From: JBJMHZ01 sp045807125 | Lineage (GTDB): Bacteria > Actinomycetota > Actinomycetes > JAWWOL01 | Length of the DNA stretch: 64,000 nucleotides | Assembly (NCBI GenBank): GCA_045807125.1 | Contig: JBJMHZ010000008.1 | Coordinates: forward strand, 1 to 64,000 | Direction: 5' to 3' | Shown here: positions 24,849-34,770 of the stretch, in pieces | Layout of the letters: every line of letters begins with the position of its first letter | Position numbering within the stretch: the stretch's first letter is position 1 | Position numbers and translations under genes: made by a program | The notes under the pieces: model-generated | Databases searched by the model: none | The model's input: the letters and a program-made list of their open reading frames with translations, nothing else | What the model was told of the DNA's origin: nothing

Positions 24849-26882
24849 GTGCCCGACGTCCGGATCACCCTCGACCGATCGCTCCGCATCGTCTCCGCGG
24901 GGACGACGGTGGGCGAGATCTGCGCCGACGCCGGCATCGAGCCGGGCAGGGGCGCGATCGCGGTACGGGTGAACGAGATCGACCTGCGCGACCTGTCGTG
25001 GATGCCGGAGGACGGCGACCGCATCGAGACGATTCCCGTCGACACCGACGACGGCCGGGCCATCCTGCGGCACTCGACGGCCCACGTGCTGGCCCAGGCG
25101 GTGCAGGACCTGTTCCCGCGGGCCCGGCTCGGCATCGGGCCGCCCATCACCGCCGGCTTCTACTACGACTTCGACGTCGAGACGCCGTTCACCCCCGCCG
25201 ATCTCGAGCGGATCGAGGCGCGCATGCGCGAGATCGTCGCGGAGCGCCAGCGGTTCTCTCGCCGGGTGGTGAGCGACGACGAGGCGCGCACCGAGCTCGC
25301 CGACGAGCCGTACAAGGTCGAGCTCATCGGGCTCAAGGGCACGGCCGGCGCGGCGGTCGAGGGCGCCGACATCGAGGTGGGCGCCGGGGAGCTGACCATC
25401 TACGACAACCTCCGCCAGGACGGCGAGCTCGCCTGGAAGGACCTCTGCCGGGGGCCGCACCTGCCCACCACGGCGGACATCCCGGCGTTCCGGCTGATGC
25501 GCAGCGCCGCCGCGTACTGGCGGGGCAGCGAGCGCAACCCGCAGCTCCAGCGCATCTACGGCACCGCATGGGAGTCGCAGGAGGCGCTCGACGGCTACCT
25601 GCACCTGCTCGAGGAGGCCGAGCGGCGCGACCACCGGCGGCTCGGGGTCGAGCTCGACCTGTTCAGCTTCCCCTCGATCATCGGCGGCGGTCTCGCCGTG
25701 TGGCACCCCAAGGGCGGCGCGATCCGGCGGGCGATGGAGGACTACTCGCGGCACCGCCACGAGCGGGCCGGCTACAGCTTCGTCGTCACGCCGCACATCG
25801 CGCGCTCGACGCTGTTCGAGACCTCCGGCCACCTCGAGTGGTACGCCGACGGCATGTACCCCCCGATGGAGATGGAGGGAGCGCGGTACTACCCCAAGCC
25901 GATGAACTGCCCCTTCCACATCCAGGTCTACAAGTCGAGGGGCCGGAGCTACCGCGACCTGCCGATGCGGCTGTTCGAGCTCGGCACCGTCTACCGGTTC
26001 GAGAAGTCGGGCGTGCTGCACGGGCTCACCAGGGCCCGCGGCTTCACCCAGGACGACGCGCACATCTTCTGCACCCCCGAGCAGCTGGGGGGCGAGCTGA
26101 CCAGCCTGCTGGCGTTCGTCGTCGACCTCCTGCGCGACTTCGGGCTCACCGAGTTCGAGGCCGAGCTCGCGGTGCGCGACGACAGCAAGGACTACATCGG
26201 CACCGACGAGCAGTGGGCCGCTGCCGAGTCGGCGCTGCGCGCCGCCGTGGAGGTGGCCGGCCTGCCGTACGTCGTCGCGCCCGGCGAGGCCACGTACTAC
26301 GCGCCCAAGGTCGACATCCACGTCCGCGACGCGATCGGCCGCCGCTGGCAGCTCTCGACGCTCCAGGTCGACTTCCAGCTCCCGCTGCGCTTCGACATGG
26401 AGTACCAGGACGCCGACGGCAGCCGGCGGCAGCCGTACATGATCCACCGCGCGCTGTTCGGCTCGGAGGAGCGGTTCTTCGCCATCCTGCTCGAGCACTA
26501 CGCCGGGGCCATGCCGCCGTGGCTGGCGCCGGTGCAGGTGGCCGGCATCCCGATCCGCAGCGACAACGTCGCCTACCTCGAGGACGTCGCCGACCGGCTG
26601 CGGGCCCGCGGGCTGCGGGTCGAGGTCGACGGCTCCGACGAGCGGATGCAGAAGAAGATCGCCAAGGCGCAGACCCAGAAGGTGCCGTACATGCTCATCG
26701 CCGGCCCGCGCGACGTGGGGGCCGGTGCCGTGTCGGTCCGCTACCGCAACGGCGTCGAGCGGCGGGGCGTCCCGGTCCCTGAGGTGATCGAGGAGATCGC
26801 CCGGGTCGTCGACAACCGGCTCGTCGACCCCGATGCGCTCAACCCGGACGAGGCCGTGCGGGACGAGGCCGCGCCGGCATGA
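24849..26882 (+). CDS. thrS: Threonyl-tRNA synthetase
   Basis: ThrRS charges tRNA-Thr and edits mis-charged Ser-tRNA. The 677-residue product has an N-terminal TGS domain (1-60), an editing domain with the HxxxH motif HSTAHVLAQAV and the zinc-binding-type CRGPHLP, and a class II catalytic core. Core features include MNCPFHIQVY with the catalytic zinc Cys, motif 2 YRFEKSGVLHGLTRARGF, and motif 3 HRALFGSEERFFAILLEHY. The anticodon-binding domain follows (about 555-650). GTG 24849 has GGAGG upstream; a TAGCAT -10 (24805-24810) lies about 40 bases before it. It overlaps the HIT gene by ATGA and begins the conserved thrS-to-pimA block. Confidence 0.97.
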   Translation: MPDVRITLDRSLRIVSAGTTVGEICADAGIEPGRGAIAVRVNEIDLRDLSWMPEDGDRIETIPVDTDDGRAILRHSTAHVLAQAVQDLFPRARLGIGPPITAGFYYDFDVETPFTPADLERIEARMREIVAERQRFSRRVVSDDEARTELADEPYKVELIGLKGTAGAAVEGADIEVGAGELTIYDNLRQDGELAWKDLCRGPHLPTTADIPAFRLMRSAAAYWRGSERNPQLQRIYGTAWESQEALDGYLHLLEEAERRDHRRLGVELDLFSFPSIIGGGLAVWHPKGGAIRRAMEDYSRHRHERAGYSFVVTPHIARSTLFETSGHLEWYADGMYPPMEMEGARYYPKPMNCPFHIQVYKSRGRSYRDLPMRLFELGTVYRFEKSGVLHGLTRARGFTQDDAHIFCTPEQLGGELTSLLAFVVDLLRDFGLTEFEAELAVRDDSKDYIGTDEQWAAAESALRAAVEVAGLPYVVAPGEATYYAPKVDIHVRDAIGRRWQLSTLQVDFQLPLRFDMEYQDADGSRRQPYMIHRALFGSEERFFAILLEHYAGAMPPWLAPVQVAGIPIRSDNVAYLEDVADRLRARGLRVEVDGSDERMQKKIAKAQTQKVPYMLIAGPRDVGAGAVSVRYRNGVERRGVPVPEVIEEIARVVDNRLVDPDALNPDEAVRDEAAPA

Positions 26883-27469
26883 CCGAGCCTGCACCCGATG
26901 CCAGGTCGGATGCCGGGCCCGAGGCCCAGCACGGGGTCGGCGAGGCCGACGCCTTCCGGCGGCTCTGGACTCCGCACCGGATGGCCTACATCAAGGGCGA
27001 GGGCAAGCCGAGCGGGGAGGAGTGCCCGTTCTGCGACATCCCCGGCCGCGACGATGCCGACGGGCTGGTGGTGGCCCGCGGCGAGCGGACGTACGTCGTC
27101 CTCAACCTCTACCCGTACAACAGCGGGCACCTGCTCGTCGTCCCCTACCGGCACGTCGCCGACTACACCGAGTTGGACGACGACGAGACCGCCGAGCTCG
27201 CGACGCTCACCAGGGCTGCGCTGCAGGCGCTGCGGGCCGCGAGCGGCGCGCAGGGGTTCAACGTCGGGCTCAACCTCGGCACGGTGGCGGGGGCCGGCAT
27301 CGCGCCGCACCTGCACCAGCACGTCGTGCCGCGGTGGGGCGGCGACACCAACTTCATGCCGGTGATCGGCCAGACCAAGGTGCTGCCCCAGCTGCTCTCG
27401 CAGACCCGCGAGCTGCTCGCGGCGACGTGGGGCGAGCTGGGGCTCCCCGGCAAGGCCGAGCGCGGCTGA
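26879..27469 (+). CDS. HIT-domain protein, Ap4A phosphorylase-like
   Basis: The 196-residue HIT-family protein carries the histidine triad HLHQHVVPRW, whose middle His acts as a transient nucleophile in nucleotidyl or phosphoryl transfer. A CPFCDIPG Cys pair lies near the N-terminus. It corresponds in position to mycobacterial Rv2613c, an Ap4A phosphorylase that sits between thrS and pgsA1. The ATG overlaps the thrS stop, so the genes are coupled. The biochemical assignment is by synteny and motif; some HIT proteins hydrolyse other dinucleotides. Confidence 0.88.
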   Translation: MTEPAPDARSDAGPEAQHGVGEADAFRRLWTPHRMAYIKGEGKPSGEECPFCDIPGRDDADGLVVARGERTYVVLNLYPYNSGHLLVVPYRHVADYTELDDDETAELATLTRAALQALRAASGAQGFNVGLNLGTVAGAGIAPHLHQHVVPRWGGDTNFMPVIGQTKVLPQLLSQTRELLAATWGELGLPGKAERG

Positions 27470-27481
27470 GCCGGCGAGTCC

Positions 27482-29668
27482 TCAGTCGTGGTGCGGGCCG
27501 ACCTCGGCCTGGACCTTCTGCGCGAGGTGGCTCGGCATCGGCTCGTGCCGCAGGTACTTGCGGCTGAACGTGCCGGTGCCCTGCGTCATCGACCGCAGGT
27601 CGACCGCGTAGCGAACCACCTCGATCTCCGGCACGTCGGCCCTGATCATCGTGCGCCCGGTCGACCCGACCGGCTCGGTGCCAGTCACCCGCCCGCGCCG
27701 CGACGACAGGTCGCTCATCACCGCGCCGACGTAGTCGTCCGGCACCAGCACCGACACCTCCAGCACCGGTTCGAGCAGCTGCATCTGCGAGGCCTTGGCC
27801 GCCTCGCGCAGCGCCAGCCCGCCGGCCACCTGGAACGCCATGTCGGACGAGTCGACGGTGTGCGCCTTGCCGTCGGTGAGCGTGACCCGGATGTCCACGA
27901 CCGGGTAGCCGGCGATGACCCCGCGCTCCATCTGCGCCCGTACGCCCTTGTCGACGCTCGGGATGAACTGGTTGGGCACCGAGCCGCCGAAGATCTTGTC
28001 GACGAACTCGTAGCCGCTGCCCGACGGCAGCCCCTCGACGGTGATGTCGCAGACGGCGAACTGGCCGTGGCCACCGGACTGCTTGACGTGCCGCCCGTGA
28101 CCGCTCGCCTTGCTGCCGAACGTCTCGCGGAACGGCACCCGCAGCGGGATCTGCTCGACCTCGACGCCGTACTTGTTCTTCAGCCGGTCGAGCAGCACGT
28201 CGACGTGCGCCTCGCCCATGCACCACAGGACGAGCTGGTGGGTCTCGGCGTTGCGCTCCAGCGTCAGCGTGGGGTCCTCGGCGACCAGGCGGGCGAGGCC
28301 CTGCGAGAGCTTGTCCTCGTCGGCCTTGCTCTTCGCCTGGATGGCGACGGGGAGCAGCGGATCCGGCATCTCCCAGGCCTCGACGAGCAGCGGGTCGTCC
28401 TTGCCCGACAGCGTGTCGCCGGTCTCGGCCCTCGTCAGCTTGGCGATGGCGCAGACGTCGCCGGCGATGCACTGCGGAACGGGGCGCAGGTGCTTGCCGA
28501 GCGGCGAGGAGAGCTGGCCGACCTTCTCGTCGACGTCGTGGTCCGCATGGCCCCGGCTGGCGAGGCCGTGGCCGGAGACGTGCACCACCATGTCGGGGCG
28601 CAGCGTCCCGGAGAACACCCGGACCAGCGAGATGCGGCCGACGTACGGGTCGGTCGCCGTCTTCACCACCTCGGCGACGAGCGGGCCCTCCGGGTCGCAG
28701 GTCAGCGGCGCGTGCGGCCTCCCGTCGGGGCGGGTCACCACCGGCAGCTCGTGCTCGAGGGGGGACGGGAACGCGCTGGTCAGCACCTCCAGCAGCTCCG
28801 CCATGCCGATGACGGGGCCCTGCCCTGGCGCGGGCACCGCAGTCGCGAGTACCGGGAAGAAGCTGCCGCGGGCCACCGCGGTCTCGAGGTCGTCGATCAG
28901 CACCTTGACGTCGATGTCCTCGCCGCCGAGGTAGCGGTCCATGAGGGTCTCGTCCTCGGACTCGGCGATGACGCTCTCGATCAGCGCGTTGCGCGCGCCC
29001 TCGATGAGCGGCAGGTGCTGCTCGTCCGGGGCGCGCTCGGCGCGCTCGCCGGAGGAGTAGTCGAAGACCTTCTGGCTCAGCAGGCCGATGAGGCCGCCGA
29101 CCGACTCGTCGTCGTCGTGCAGCGGCAGGTACAGCGGGAGGACGGACGACTCGTTGCCGCCGCCGAGGACGCGCTGGCAGATCTCGACCATCTGCTCGAA
29201 GTCGCCGCGCGGCGAGTCCAGCTTGGTGATGACGACGGCGCGCGGCATGCCGACGGCGGCGCACTCCTCCCAGATCATCTGGGTCATGCCGTCGACGCCG
29301 TCGGCGGCGGACACCACGAACAGCGCCGCGTCGGCCGCCCGCAGGCCCGCGCGCAGGTCGCCGACGAAGTCGGCGTACCCGGGGGTGTCGAGCAGGTTGA
29401 CCTTGATGCCGCCGTGCTCGAAGGGGGCGACGGCGAGCGAGACCGAGCGCTGCTGGCGGATCTCCGCGTCGTCGTAGTCGGTCACCGTCGAGCCGTCCTC
29501 GACCCGGCCCATCCGGCCGACCGTGCCGGTCGCGGCGAGGAGGGCCTCGGCGAGCGTGGTCTTGCCCGCCCCGGAATGGCCGACCAGCACCACGTTGCGC
29601 ACCATCGCGGGCTGGGCGGCCACCGGTGCCGTGCCGGCGGCTCCTGCTGGGGCGTGCTTCTCGGCCAT
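27482..29668 (-). CDS. fusA2: Elongation factor G-like protein (EF-G2)
   Basis: The 728-residue protein is an EF-G paralogue. G1 is GHSGAGKTTLAEAL, G3 is LLDTPGYADFVGD and G4 is VITKLDS, where canonical NKxD is replaced by TKLD. Domains II-V follow in the normal order, ending in MTQGTGTFSRKYLRHEP. Actinobacteria carry such an EF-G2 in addition to canonical FusA; mycobacterial FusA2 may have ribosome-dependent or storage/stress roles, not settled. ATG 29668 has GAGGAGG about eight bases upstream. It lies on the opposite strand within the HIT-pgsA interval, convergent with the HIT gene. Confidence 0.88.
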   Translation of the reverse strand: MAEKHAPAGAAGTAPVAAQPAMVRNVVLVGHSGAGKTTLAEALLAATGTVGRMGRVEDGSTVTDYDDAEIRQQRSVSLAVAPFEHGGIKVNLLDTPGYADFVGDLRAGLRAADAALFVVSAADGVDGMTQMIWEECAAVGMPRAVVITKLDSPRGDFEQMVEICQRVLGGGNESSVLPLYLPLHDDDESVGGLIGLLSQKVFDYSSGERAERAPDEQHLPLIEGARNALIESVIAESEDETLMDRYLGGEDIDVKVLIDDLETAVARGSFFPVLATAVPAPGQGPVIGMAELLEVLTSAFPSPLEHELPVVTRPDGRPHAPLTCDPEGPLVAEVVKTATDPYVGRISLVRVFSGTLRPDMVVHVSGHGLASRGHADHDVDEKVGQLSSPLGKHLRPVPQCIAGDVCAIAKLTRAETGDTLSGKDDPLLVEAWEMPDPLLPVAIQAKSKADEDKLSQGLARLVAEDPTLTLERNAETHQLVLWCMGEAHVDVLLDRLKNKYGVEVEQIPLRVPFRETFGSKASGHGRHVKQSGGHGQFAVCDITVEGLPSGSGYEFVDKIFGGSVPNQFIPSVDKGVRAQMERGVIAGYPVVDIRVTLTDGKAHTVDSSDMAFQVAGGLALREAAKASQMQLLEPVLEVSVLVPDDYVGAVMSDLSSRRGRVTGTEPVGSTGRTMIRADVPEIEVVRYAVDLRSMTQGTGTFSRKYLRHEPMPSHLAQKVQAEVGPHHD

Positions 29669-29807
29669 GACGACCGCCTCCTCGCTGCTCTCGACCGGTG
29701 GTGAGGACGTGCTGGGGACGTGTCCAGGACTCTCCTCCGGACGCTGCGCCCGGACAAGGGTCGGGACGGGGGCCGGGCCGCGCACCCGTCGGTAAGGTGG
29801 GTGCGCC

Positions 29808-30428
29808 ATGCTGAGCCTCAACTTCCGCCCGCAGGTCGCCCGCGTCGTCGACCCGGCCGCCCGCCGCCTCGCGGGCTGGGGGGTCAGCCCCGACCTGGTG
29901 ACCGTCGCCGGCACCGCCGGCGTGTGCGGCGGGGCGCTCGGCTTCTACCCGAGGGGCTCGTTCTTCCTCGGCACGGTGGTCATCACCTGCTTCGTCTTCT
30001 CCGACATGCTGGACGGCGCCGTCGCGCGGGTGACCGGGCGGACGGGGCCGTGGGGCGCGTTCCTCGACTCGACCCTCGACCGGTTCGGCGACGCCGCGGT
30101 CTTCGGCGGCCTGGCCCTCTGGTACGCCGGGCGCGGGGACGACCTGGTGCTTTGCGCCGTCGCCCTCTACGACCTCGTCGCCGGCTCGATCACGTCCTAC
30201 GTCAAGGCCCGCGCCGAGGGGCTCGGCCTGCGCTGCGACGTCGGCTTCGCCGAGCGCTCCGAGCGGCTCATCATCATCCTGGTCCTCACCGGCCTGTCGG
30301 GGATCTTCGGCGCGGACTGGCTGCGGATCGGCGCGCTCTGGTTCCTCGCCGCCGCGACCACCTTCACGGTCGGCCAGCGGCTGGTGGAGGTCCGCCGGCA
30401 GGCGCGCCTGGCCATGGGAGCGCAGTGA
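29808..30428 (+). CDS. pgsA: Phosphatidylinositol phosphate synthase
   Basis: The 206-residue integral membrane protein is a CDP-alcohol phosphotransferase. The family motif is complete: Asp66-x2-Asp69-Gly70, Ala73-Arg74, Gly83, Asp87 and Asp91, which bind metal and CDP-lipid. Synteny with the following patA and pimA identifies it as the enzyme making phosphatidylinositol phosphate from CDP-diacylglycerol and inositol phosphate, the entry to PIM lipids. ATG 29808 is followed by MLSLNFRPQVARVVDP. A TAAGGT -10-like box (29793-29798) lies nine bases before the start, so the transcript may be nearly leaderless. It overlaps patA by GTGA. Confidence 0.92.
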   Translation: MLSLNFRPQVARVVDPAARRLAGWGVSPDLVTVAGTAGVCGGALGFYPRGSFFLGTVVITCFVFSDMLDGAVARVTGRTGPWGAFLDSTLDRFGDAAVFGGLALWYAGRGDDLVLCAVALYDLVAGSITSYVKARAEGLGLRCDVGFAERSERLIIILVLTGLSGIFGADWLRIGALWFLAAATTFTVGQRLVEVRRQARLAMGAQ

Positions 30429-31396
30429 GCCCCGCCGGTACGGAGCTCCGGGCCGCATGGGCTGGCCGGGCTGGCCGGGCGCGCCGGCGATTGACCGGGC
30501 TCGGCTACCGCGCCGGATGGGCCGGGGTCAGGGCCGCGCCGCTGCCGGTCGCCGCGGCCGCCTTCCGGCTCGGCGCCGACGTCGCCTGGTGGCGCCGGCC
30601 CGCGTCGGTCCGGCGGCTGGAGCGCAACCTGGCGCGGGTCGCCGGTCCCATGACGGAGGACGAGCTGCGCCGGCTGTCGCGGGCGGCGATGCGGTCGTAC
30701 CTGCGTTACTGGCTCGAGGCGTTCCGGCTGCCTGTCATCCCCACGGAGCGGATCGTCGGCGAGATGGCGGTGCAGGACGAGGCGATCCTGCGCGCCGCCC
30801 TCGCCGCCGGGCAGGGCGTGATCGTGGCGCTGCCGCACATGGGCAACTGGGACCACGCGGGGGCGTGGCTGGTCGCCACGGGGGTGCCGTTCACCACGGT
30901 CGTCGAGCGCCTGGAGCCGGAGGAGGTCTTCGACCGCTTCGTCGCGTTCCGGGAGTCGCTCGGCATGGAGGTGCTGCCGCTGACGGGAGGCGACCAGTCG
31001 CCGTACCGGGTCCTCGCGGAGCGGCTGCGGGCCGGCGGGTGCGTGTGCCTGGTGGCCGACCGCGACCTGTCGGCCTCGGGGGTCGACGTCGACTTCTTCG
31101 GCGAGACCGCCAGGATGCCGGCCGGCCCCGCCGCCCTTGCCGTCGGCACCGGCGCGGCCCTCCTGCCGGTGACGCTGTGGTACGCCGAGCGCGGCCGCGG
31201 CTGGCGGGCCAGGATCCACCGGCCGGTGCGCCCACCGGCCGGGCTGGAGCGCCGCGCCCAGGTCGCCGCCATGACGCAGTCCCTCGCCGACGCGTTCGCC
31301 GCCGCCATCGCCGAGCACCCGGCCGACTGGCACATGCTCCAGCGGCTGTGGCTCGCCGACCTCGACCCGCGGCGGCCGGCCGCCAAGGCCGCGTAG
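30425..31396 (+). CDS. patA: Phosphatidylinositol mannoside acyltransferase
   Basis: The 323-residue protein belongs to the lysophospholipid acyltransferase (HtrB-like) family. The catalytic H-x4-D is His138 and Asp143 in LPHMGNWDHAG. Position between pgsA and pimA identifies it as PatA, which acylates the mannose of PIM on the cytoplasmic face of the membrane. GTG 30425 overlaps the pgsA stop. The N-terminal 40 residues include a basic/hydrophobic segment that likely associates with membrane. The three-gene order gives strong support. Confidence 0.9.
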   Translation: MSPAGTELRAAWAGRAGRARRRLTGLGYRAGWAGVRAAPLPVAAAAFRLGADVAWWRRPASVRRLERNLARVAGPMTEDELRRLSRAAMRSYLRYWLEAFRLPVIPTERIVGEMAVQDEAILRAALAAGQGVIVALPHMGNWDHAGAWLVATGVPFTTVVERLEPEEVFDRFVAFRESLGMEVLPLTGGDQSPYRVLAERLRAGGCVCLVADRDLSASGVDVDFFGETARMPAGPAALAVGTGAALLPVTLWYAERGRGWRARIHRPVRPPAGLERRAQVAAMTQSLADAFAAAIAEHPADWHMLQRLWLADLDPRRPAAKAA

Positions 31397-31405
31397 GGAG
31401 CCGGG

Positions 31406-32572
31406 ATGCGGATCGGGATCGCCTGCCCGTACGCCTGGGACGTCCCCGGCGGGGTCAAGGCGCACGTCCGCGACCTGGCCGAGGCCCTCATCGACCTCGG
31501 TCACGACGTCTCGGTGATCGCGCCGGCCGACGACGACGAGCCGGTGCCGCCGTACGTCGTGCCCGCCGGGCGGGCGGTGCCGGTGCGCTACAACGGCTCG
31601 GTGGCCCGGCTCACGTTCGGGCTCGTCTCCAACACCCGGGTTCGCCGCTGGCTGCGGGACGGCGAGTTCGACGTGCTCCACGCGCACGAGCCGATCGTGC
31701 CGAGTCTGTCGCTGCTCGCCTGCTACGCGGCCGACGGGCCGATGGTCGCGACGTTTCACGCGGCCCTGCCGAAGTCGCGCTGGTTCCGCATCGCGATGCC
31801 GGCCGCGCTGCCGGCGGTGGAGAAGATCAGGGCCCGCATCGCGGTGTCGCCGGCCGCGCGCGAGACGATCGTGCACTTCCTCGGCGGCGACGCCGTCCTC
31901 ATCCCCAACGGCGTCGACGTGACCGGGTTCCGCGACGCGGCACCGCTGCCTGGCTGGCCGGGCGCGGGGGGCGCGATCGGGTTCCTCGGCCGCTTCAACG
32001 AGTCGCGCAAGGGCTTCGACGTGCTGACCGAGGCCTTCGTCGAGCTGGCGCGGCAGCGCCCGGGCATCCGGCTCCTGGTGGCGGGGCCGGGCGACGCGGA
32101 CGACGCCCGGCGCGAGATCCCGGCCGAGTTGCAGGACCGCGTGACGTTCCTCGGCCAGGTCAGCGACGAGGACAAGGCGCGGTTCTTCCACTCGGTCGAC
32201 GCCTACGTCGCCCCCAACACGGGGCAGGAGAGCTTCGGGGTGATCCTGCTCGAGGCGGCCGCAGCCGGCACGCCGATCGTGGCGAGCGACATCGAGGCGT
32301 TCCGGCGGGTGCTCGACGGTGGGCTGGCCGGGGAGCTGTTCACCGTCGGCGACCCGGCGGCGCTCGCCGCGGCCGCCTGCCGGGTGATCGACGACGCGGC
32401 CATGCGCTCCCGGCTGGTGGCCGCCGGCCGCGAGGTGGTGCGCCGCTACGACTGGCCCTCGATCGCCGCCCGCGTCGTCGACGTGTACGAGACGGTGACC
32501 GCGGGCGAGCGGGCCGGCGTCGCCGAGCATCCGGCGGAGGCCGGTGCGCAGGAGGTCGGCGAGACCGGCTGA
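31406..32572 (+). CDS. pimA: Phosphatidylinositol alpha-mannosyltransferase
   Basis: PimA transfers the first mannose from GDP-mannose to phosphatidylinositol. The 388-residue GT-B glycosyltransferase (GT4) begins MRIGIACPYAWDVPGGVKAH, with the Gly-rich loop for the acceptor. It has the Rossmann nucleotide-binding half, GFLGRFNESRKGFDVLTEAF, and the E-x7-E motif in GQESFGVILLEA that binds the sugar nucleotide. ATG 31406 is nine bases after patA, so it completes the pgsA-patA-pimA operon. About 25 C-terminal residues are low-complexity and family-variable. Confidence 0.95.
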   Translation: MRIGIACPYAWDVPGGVKAHVRDLAEALIDLGHDVSVIAPADDDEPVPPYVVPAGRAVPVRYNGSVARLTFGLVSNTRVRRWLRDGEFDVLHAHEPIVPSLSLLACYAADGPMVATFHAALPKSRWFRIAMPAALPAVEKIRARIAVSPAARETIVHFLGGDAVLIPNGVDVTGFRDAAPLPGWPGAGGAIGFLGRFNESRKGFDVLTEAFVELARQRPGIRLLVAGPGDADDARREIPAELQDRVTFLGQVSDEDKARFFHSVDAYVAPNTGQESFGVILLEAAAAGTPIVASDIEAFRRVLDGGLAGELFTVGDPAALAAAACRVIDDAAMRSRLVAAGREVVRRYDWPSIAARVVDVYETVTAGERAGVAEHPAEAGAQEVGETG

Positions 32573-32600
32573 GTCGGCCGGCCGGCCCCGCATTCGCGGC

Positions 32601-32606
32601 TAGCAT
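32601..32606 (+). promoter_or_regulatory. -10 box TAGCAT of the LemA-like gene
   Basis: TAGCAT ends six bases before the GTG 32613. Initiation would then fall at or next to the start codon, giving a leaderless mRNA. The -35 is not recognisable. Confidence 0.45.
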
Positions 32607-32612
32607 CCGATC

Positions 32613-33179
32613 GTGACCTTCGTGCTCGTCGTCGTCGTCGCCGTCGTCCTGCTCGCCACGTTCGTGACGTGGGTGGCCGGCCGGCTCGACCGGCTGCACG
32701 TGCGCGTCGAGGCCGCCAGGGCCGCCCTCGACGCGCAGCTGCTCCGCCGCGCCGCGGTGGCTGCCGACCTGGGCGCCTGCGCCGGCTCGCTCGGCCTTCT
32801 CCCCGACGGCGAGGTCGCGGCCCTGGCCGCTGCCGCGCGCTCGGCCCGAAGCCCCGACCCGGACGATCGCGAGGGCATCGAGAACGACCTGACCCGAGCC
32901 CTGCGGGCCGCGCTCGCGGCGCTGCCGGGCGACGAGGCGCTGGAGCGCCACCCGCCGCTCATGACCCTGCTGGGCGACCTGTCATCGGCGGTCACGCGGG
33001 TGGGCCTCGCCCGCAGCTTCTACAACGGGGCGGTCGACGACACCCGCGTGCTGCGCCGCACCCGCCTCGTGCGCTGGTTGGGCCTCGCCGGGCATGCGCT
33101 GGAGCCGGCGTACTTCGAGATCGACGACACCGGGCTCGCTCGGCCCGTGACCGCGCGCACCGGGGCGCACCGGCGGTGA
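32613..33179 (+). CDS. LemA-like membrane-anchored protein
   Basis: The 188-residue protein has one N-terminal transmembrane helix (about 2-21), a helical extracytoplasmic or cytoplasmic domain, and the LemA-type signature RSFYNGAVDDTRVLRRTRLVR. The N-terminal VVVVAVVLLATFVTW anchor is clear. It occupies the place of the conserved membrane protein between pimA and pdxS in other actinobacteria. The function is unknown. No promoter other than TAGCAT is seen, and no Shine-Dalgarno precedes the GTG, which fits a leaderless transcript. It stands before a separate pdxS promoter. Confidence 0.68.
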   Translation: MTFVLVVVVAVVLLATFVTWVAGRLDRLHVRVEAARAALDAQLLRRAAVAADLGACAGSLGLLPDGEVAALAAAARSARSPDPDDREGIENDLTRALRAALAALPGDEALERHPPLMTLLGDLSSAVTRVGLARSFYNGAVDDTRVLRRTRLVRWLGLAGHALEPAYFEIDDTGLARPVTARTGAHRR

Positions 33180-33183
33180 GGCT

Positions 33184-33189
33184 TAGGAT
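33184..33189 (+). promoter_or_regulatory. -10 box TAGGAT of pdxS
   Basis: TAGGAT lies 37 bases before the GTG start of pdxS. GAGAGGT between them provides a ribosome-binding site, so this transcript would have a short leader. Confidence 0.45.
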
Positions 33190-33226
33190 GGGGACGAGTC
33201 GAGTCGCCCGTCGCTGAGAGGTCACC

Positions 33227-34135
<909 letters not shown>

Positions 34136-34143
34136 CCCTGGCG

Positions 34144-34770
34144 GTGAGCGCACCTCTCATCGGCGTGCTCGGCCTGCAGGGCGACATCCGCGAGCACGTC
34201 CGCGCGGTCGAGTCGGCCGGCGCCCGCGCCGTCGTGGTGCGCCGTCCCGAGGAGCTCGGCCCGGTCGACGGCGTCGTCCTGCCGGGCGGCGAGTCGACGA
34301 CCATGGCCAAGCTGGCGGCGAGCTTCGGCGTCCTCCAGCCGCTGCGCAAGCTGGTGGCGGGTGGGCTGCCGGCGTACGGCTCGTGCGCCGGCATGATCCT
34401 GCTGGCCGACCGGATGGTCGACGGGGCGGCCGGTCAGGAGACGATCGGCGGCCTCGACGTCGTGGTGCGCCGCAACGCGTTCGGCCGGCAGGTCGACTCC
34501 TTCGAGGCCGACGTGCCCTTCGCCGGGCTCTCGACCGAGGAGCCGGTGCACGCCGTCTTCATCCGGGCTCCCTGGGTGGAGTCGGCGGGGGAGGAGGTCG
34601 AGGTGCTGGCGCGCGTGCCCACCGACGCGCGGGCCGACGAGGCCGCGCTGGGTAGGATCGTCGCCGTGCGGCAGGGCCACCTGCTCGCGACCAGCTTCCA
34701 TCCGGAGCTCACGGGTGATGCGCGGGTCCACGAGTTGTTCGTACGCATGGTCAGGGAGCGGGTGTCGTGA
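34144..34770 (+). CDS. pdxT: PLP synthase glutaminase subunit PdxT
   Basis: PdxT hydrolyses glutamine and channels ammonia to PdxS. The 208-residue class I glutamine amidotransferase has IGVLGLQGDIREHV, VLPGGESTTMAKL, the nucleophile Cys in YGSCAGMILLAD, and the catalytic His-Glu in TSFHPELTGD. GTG 34144 gives the family N-terminus. It overlaps yebC by GTGA, continuing the pdxS-pdxT-yebC unit. No own promoter is evident. Confidence 0.95.
   Translation: MSAPLIGVLGLQGDIREHVRAVESAGARAVVVRRPEELGPVDGVVLPGGESTTMAKLAASFGVLQPLRKLVAGGLPAYGSCAGMILLADRMVDGAAGQETIGGLDVVVRRNAFGRQVDSFEADVPFAGLSTEEPVHAVFIRAPWVESAGEEVEVLARVPTDARADEAALGRIVAVRQGHLLATSFHPELTGDARVHELFVRMVRERVS

Noticed and set aside
27354..30458. 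Very long minus-strand frame of more than 1000 codons
   Set aside because: It runs across EF-G2 and antisense to pgsA in another frame, with Arg/Ala/Gly-rich composition typical of shadow frames in GC-rich DNA.
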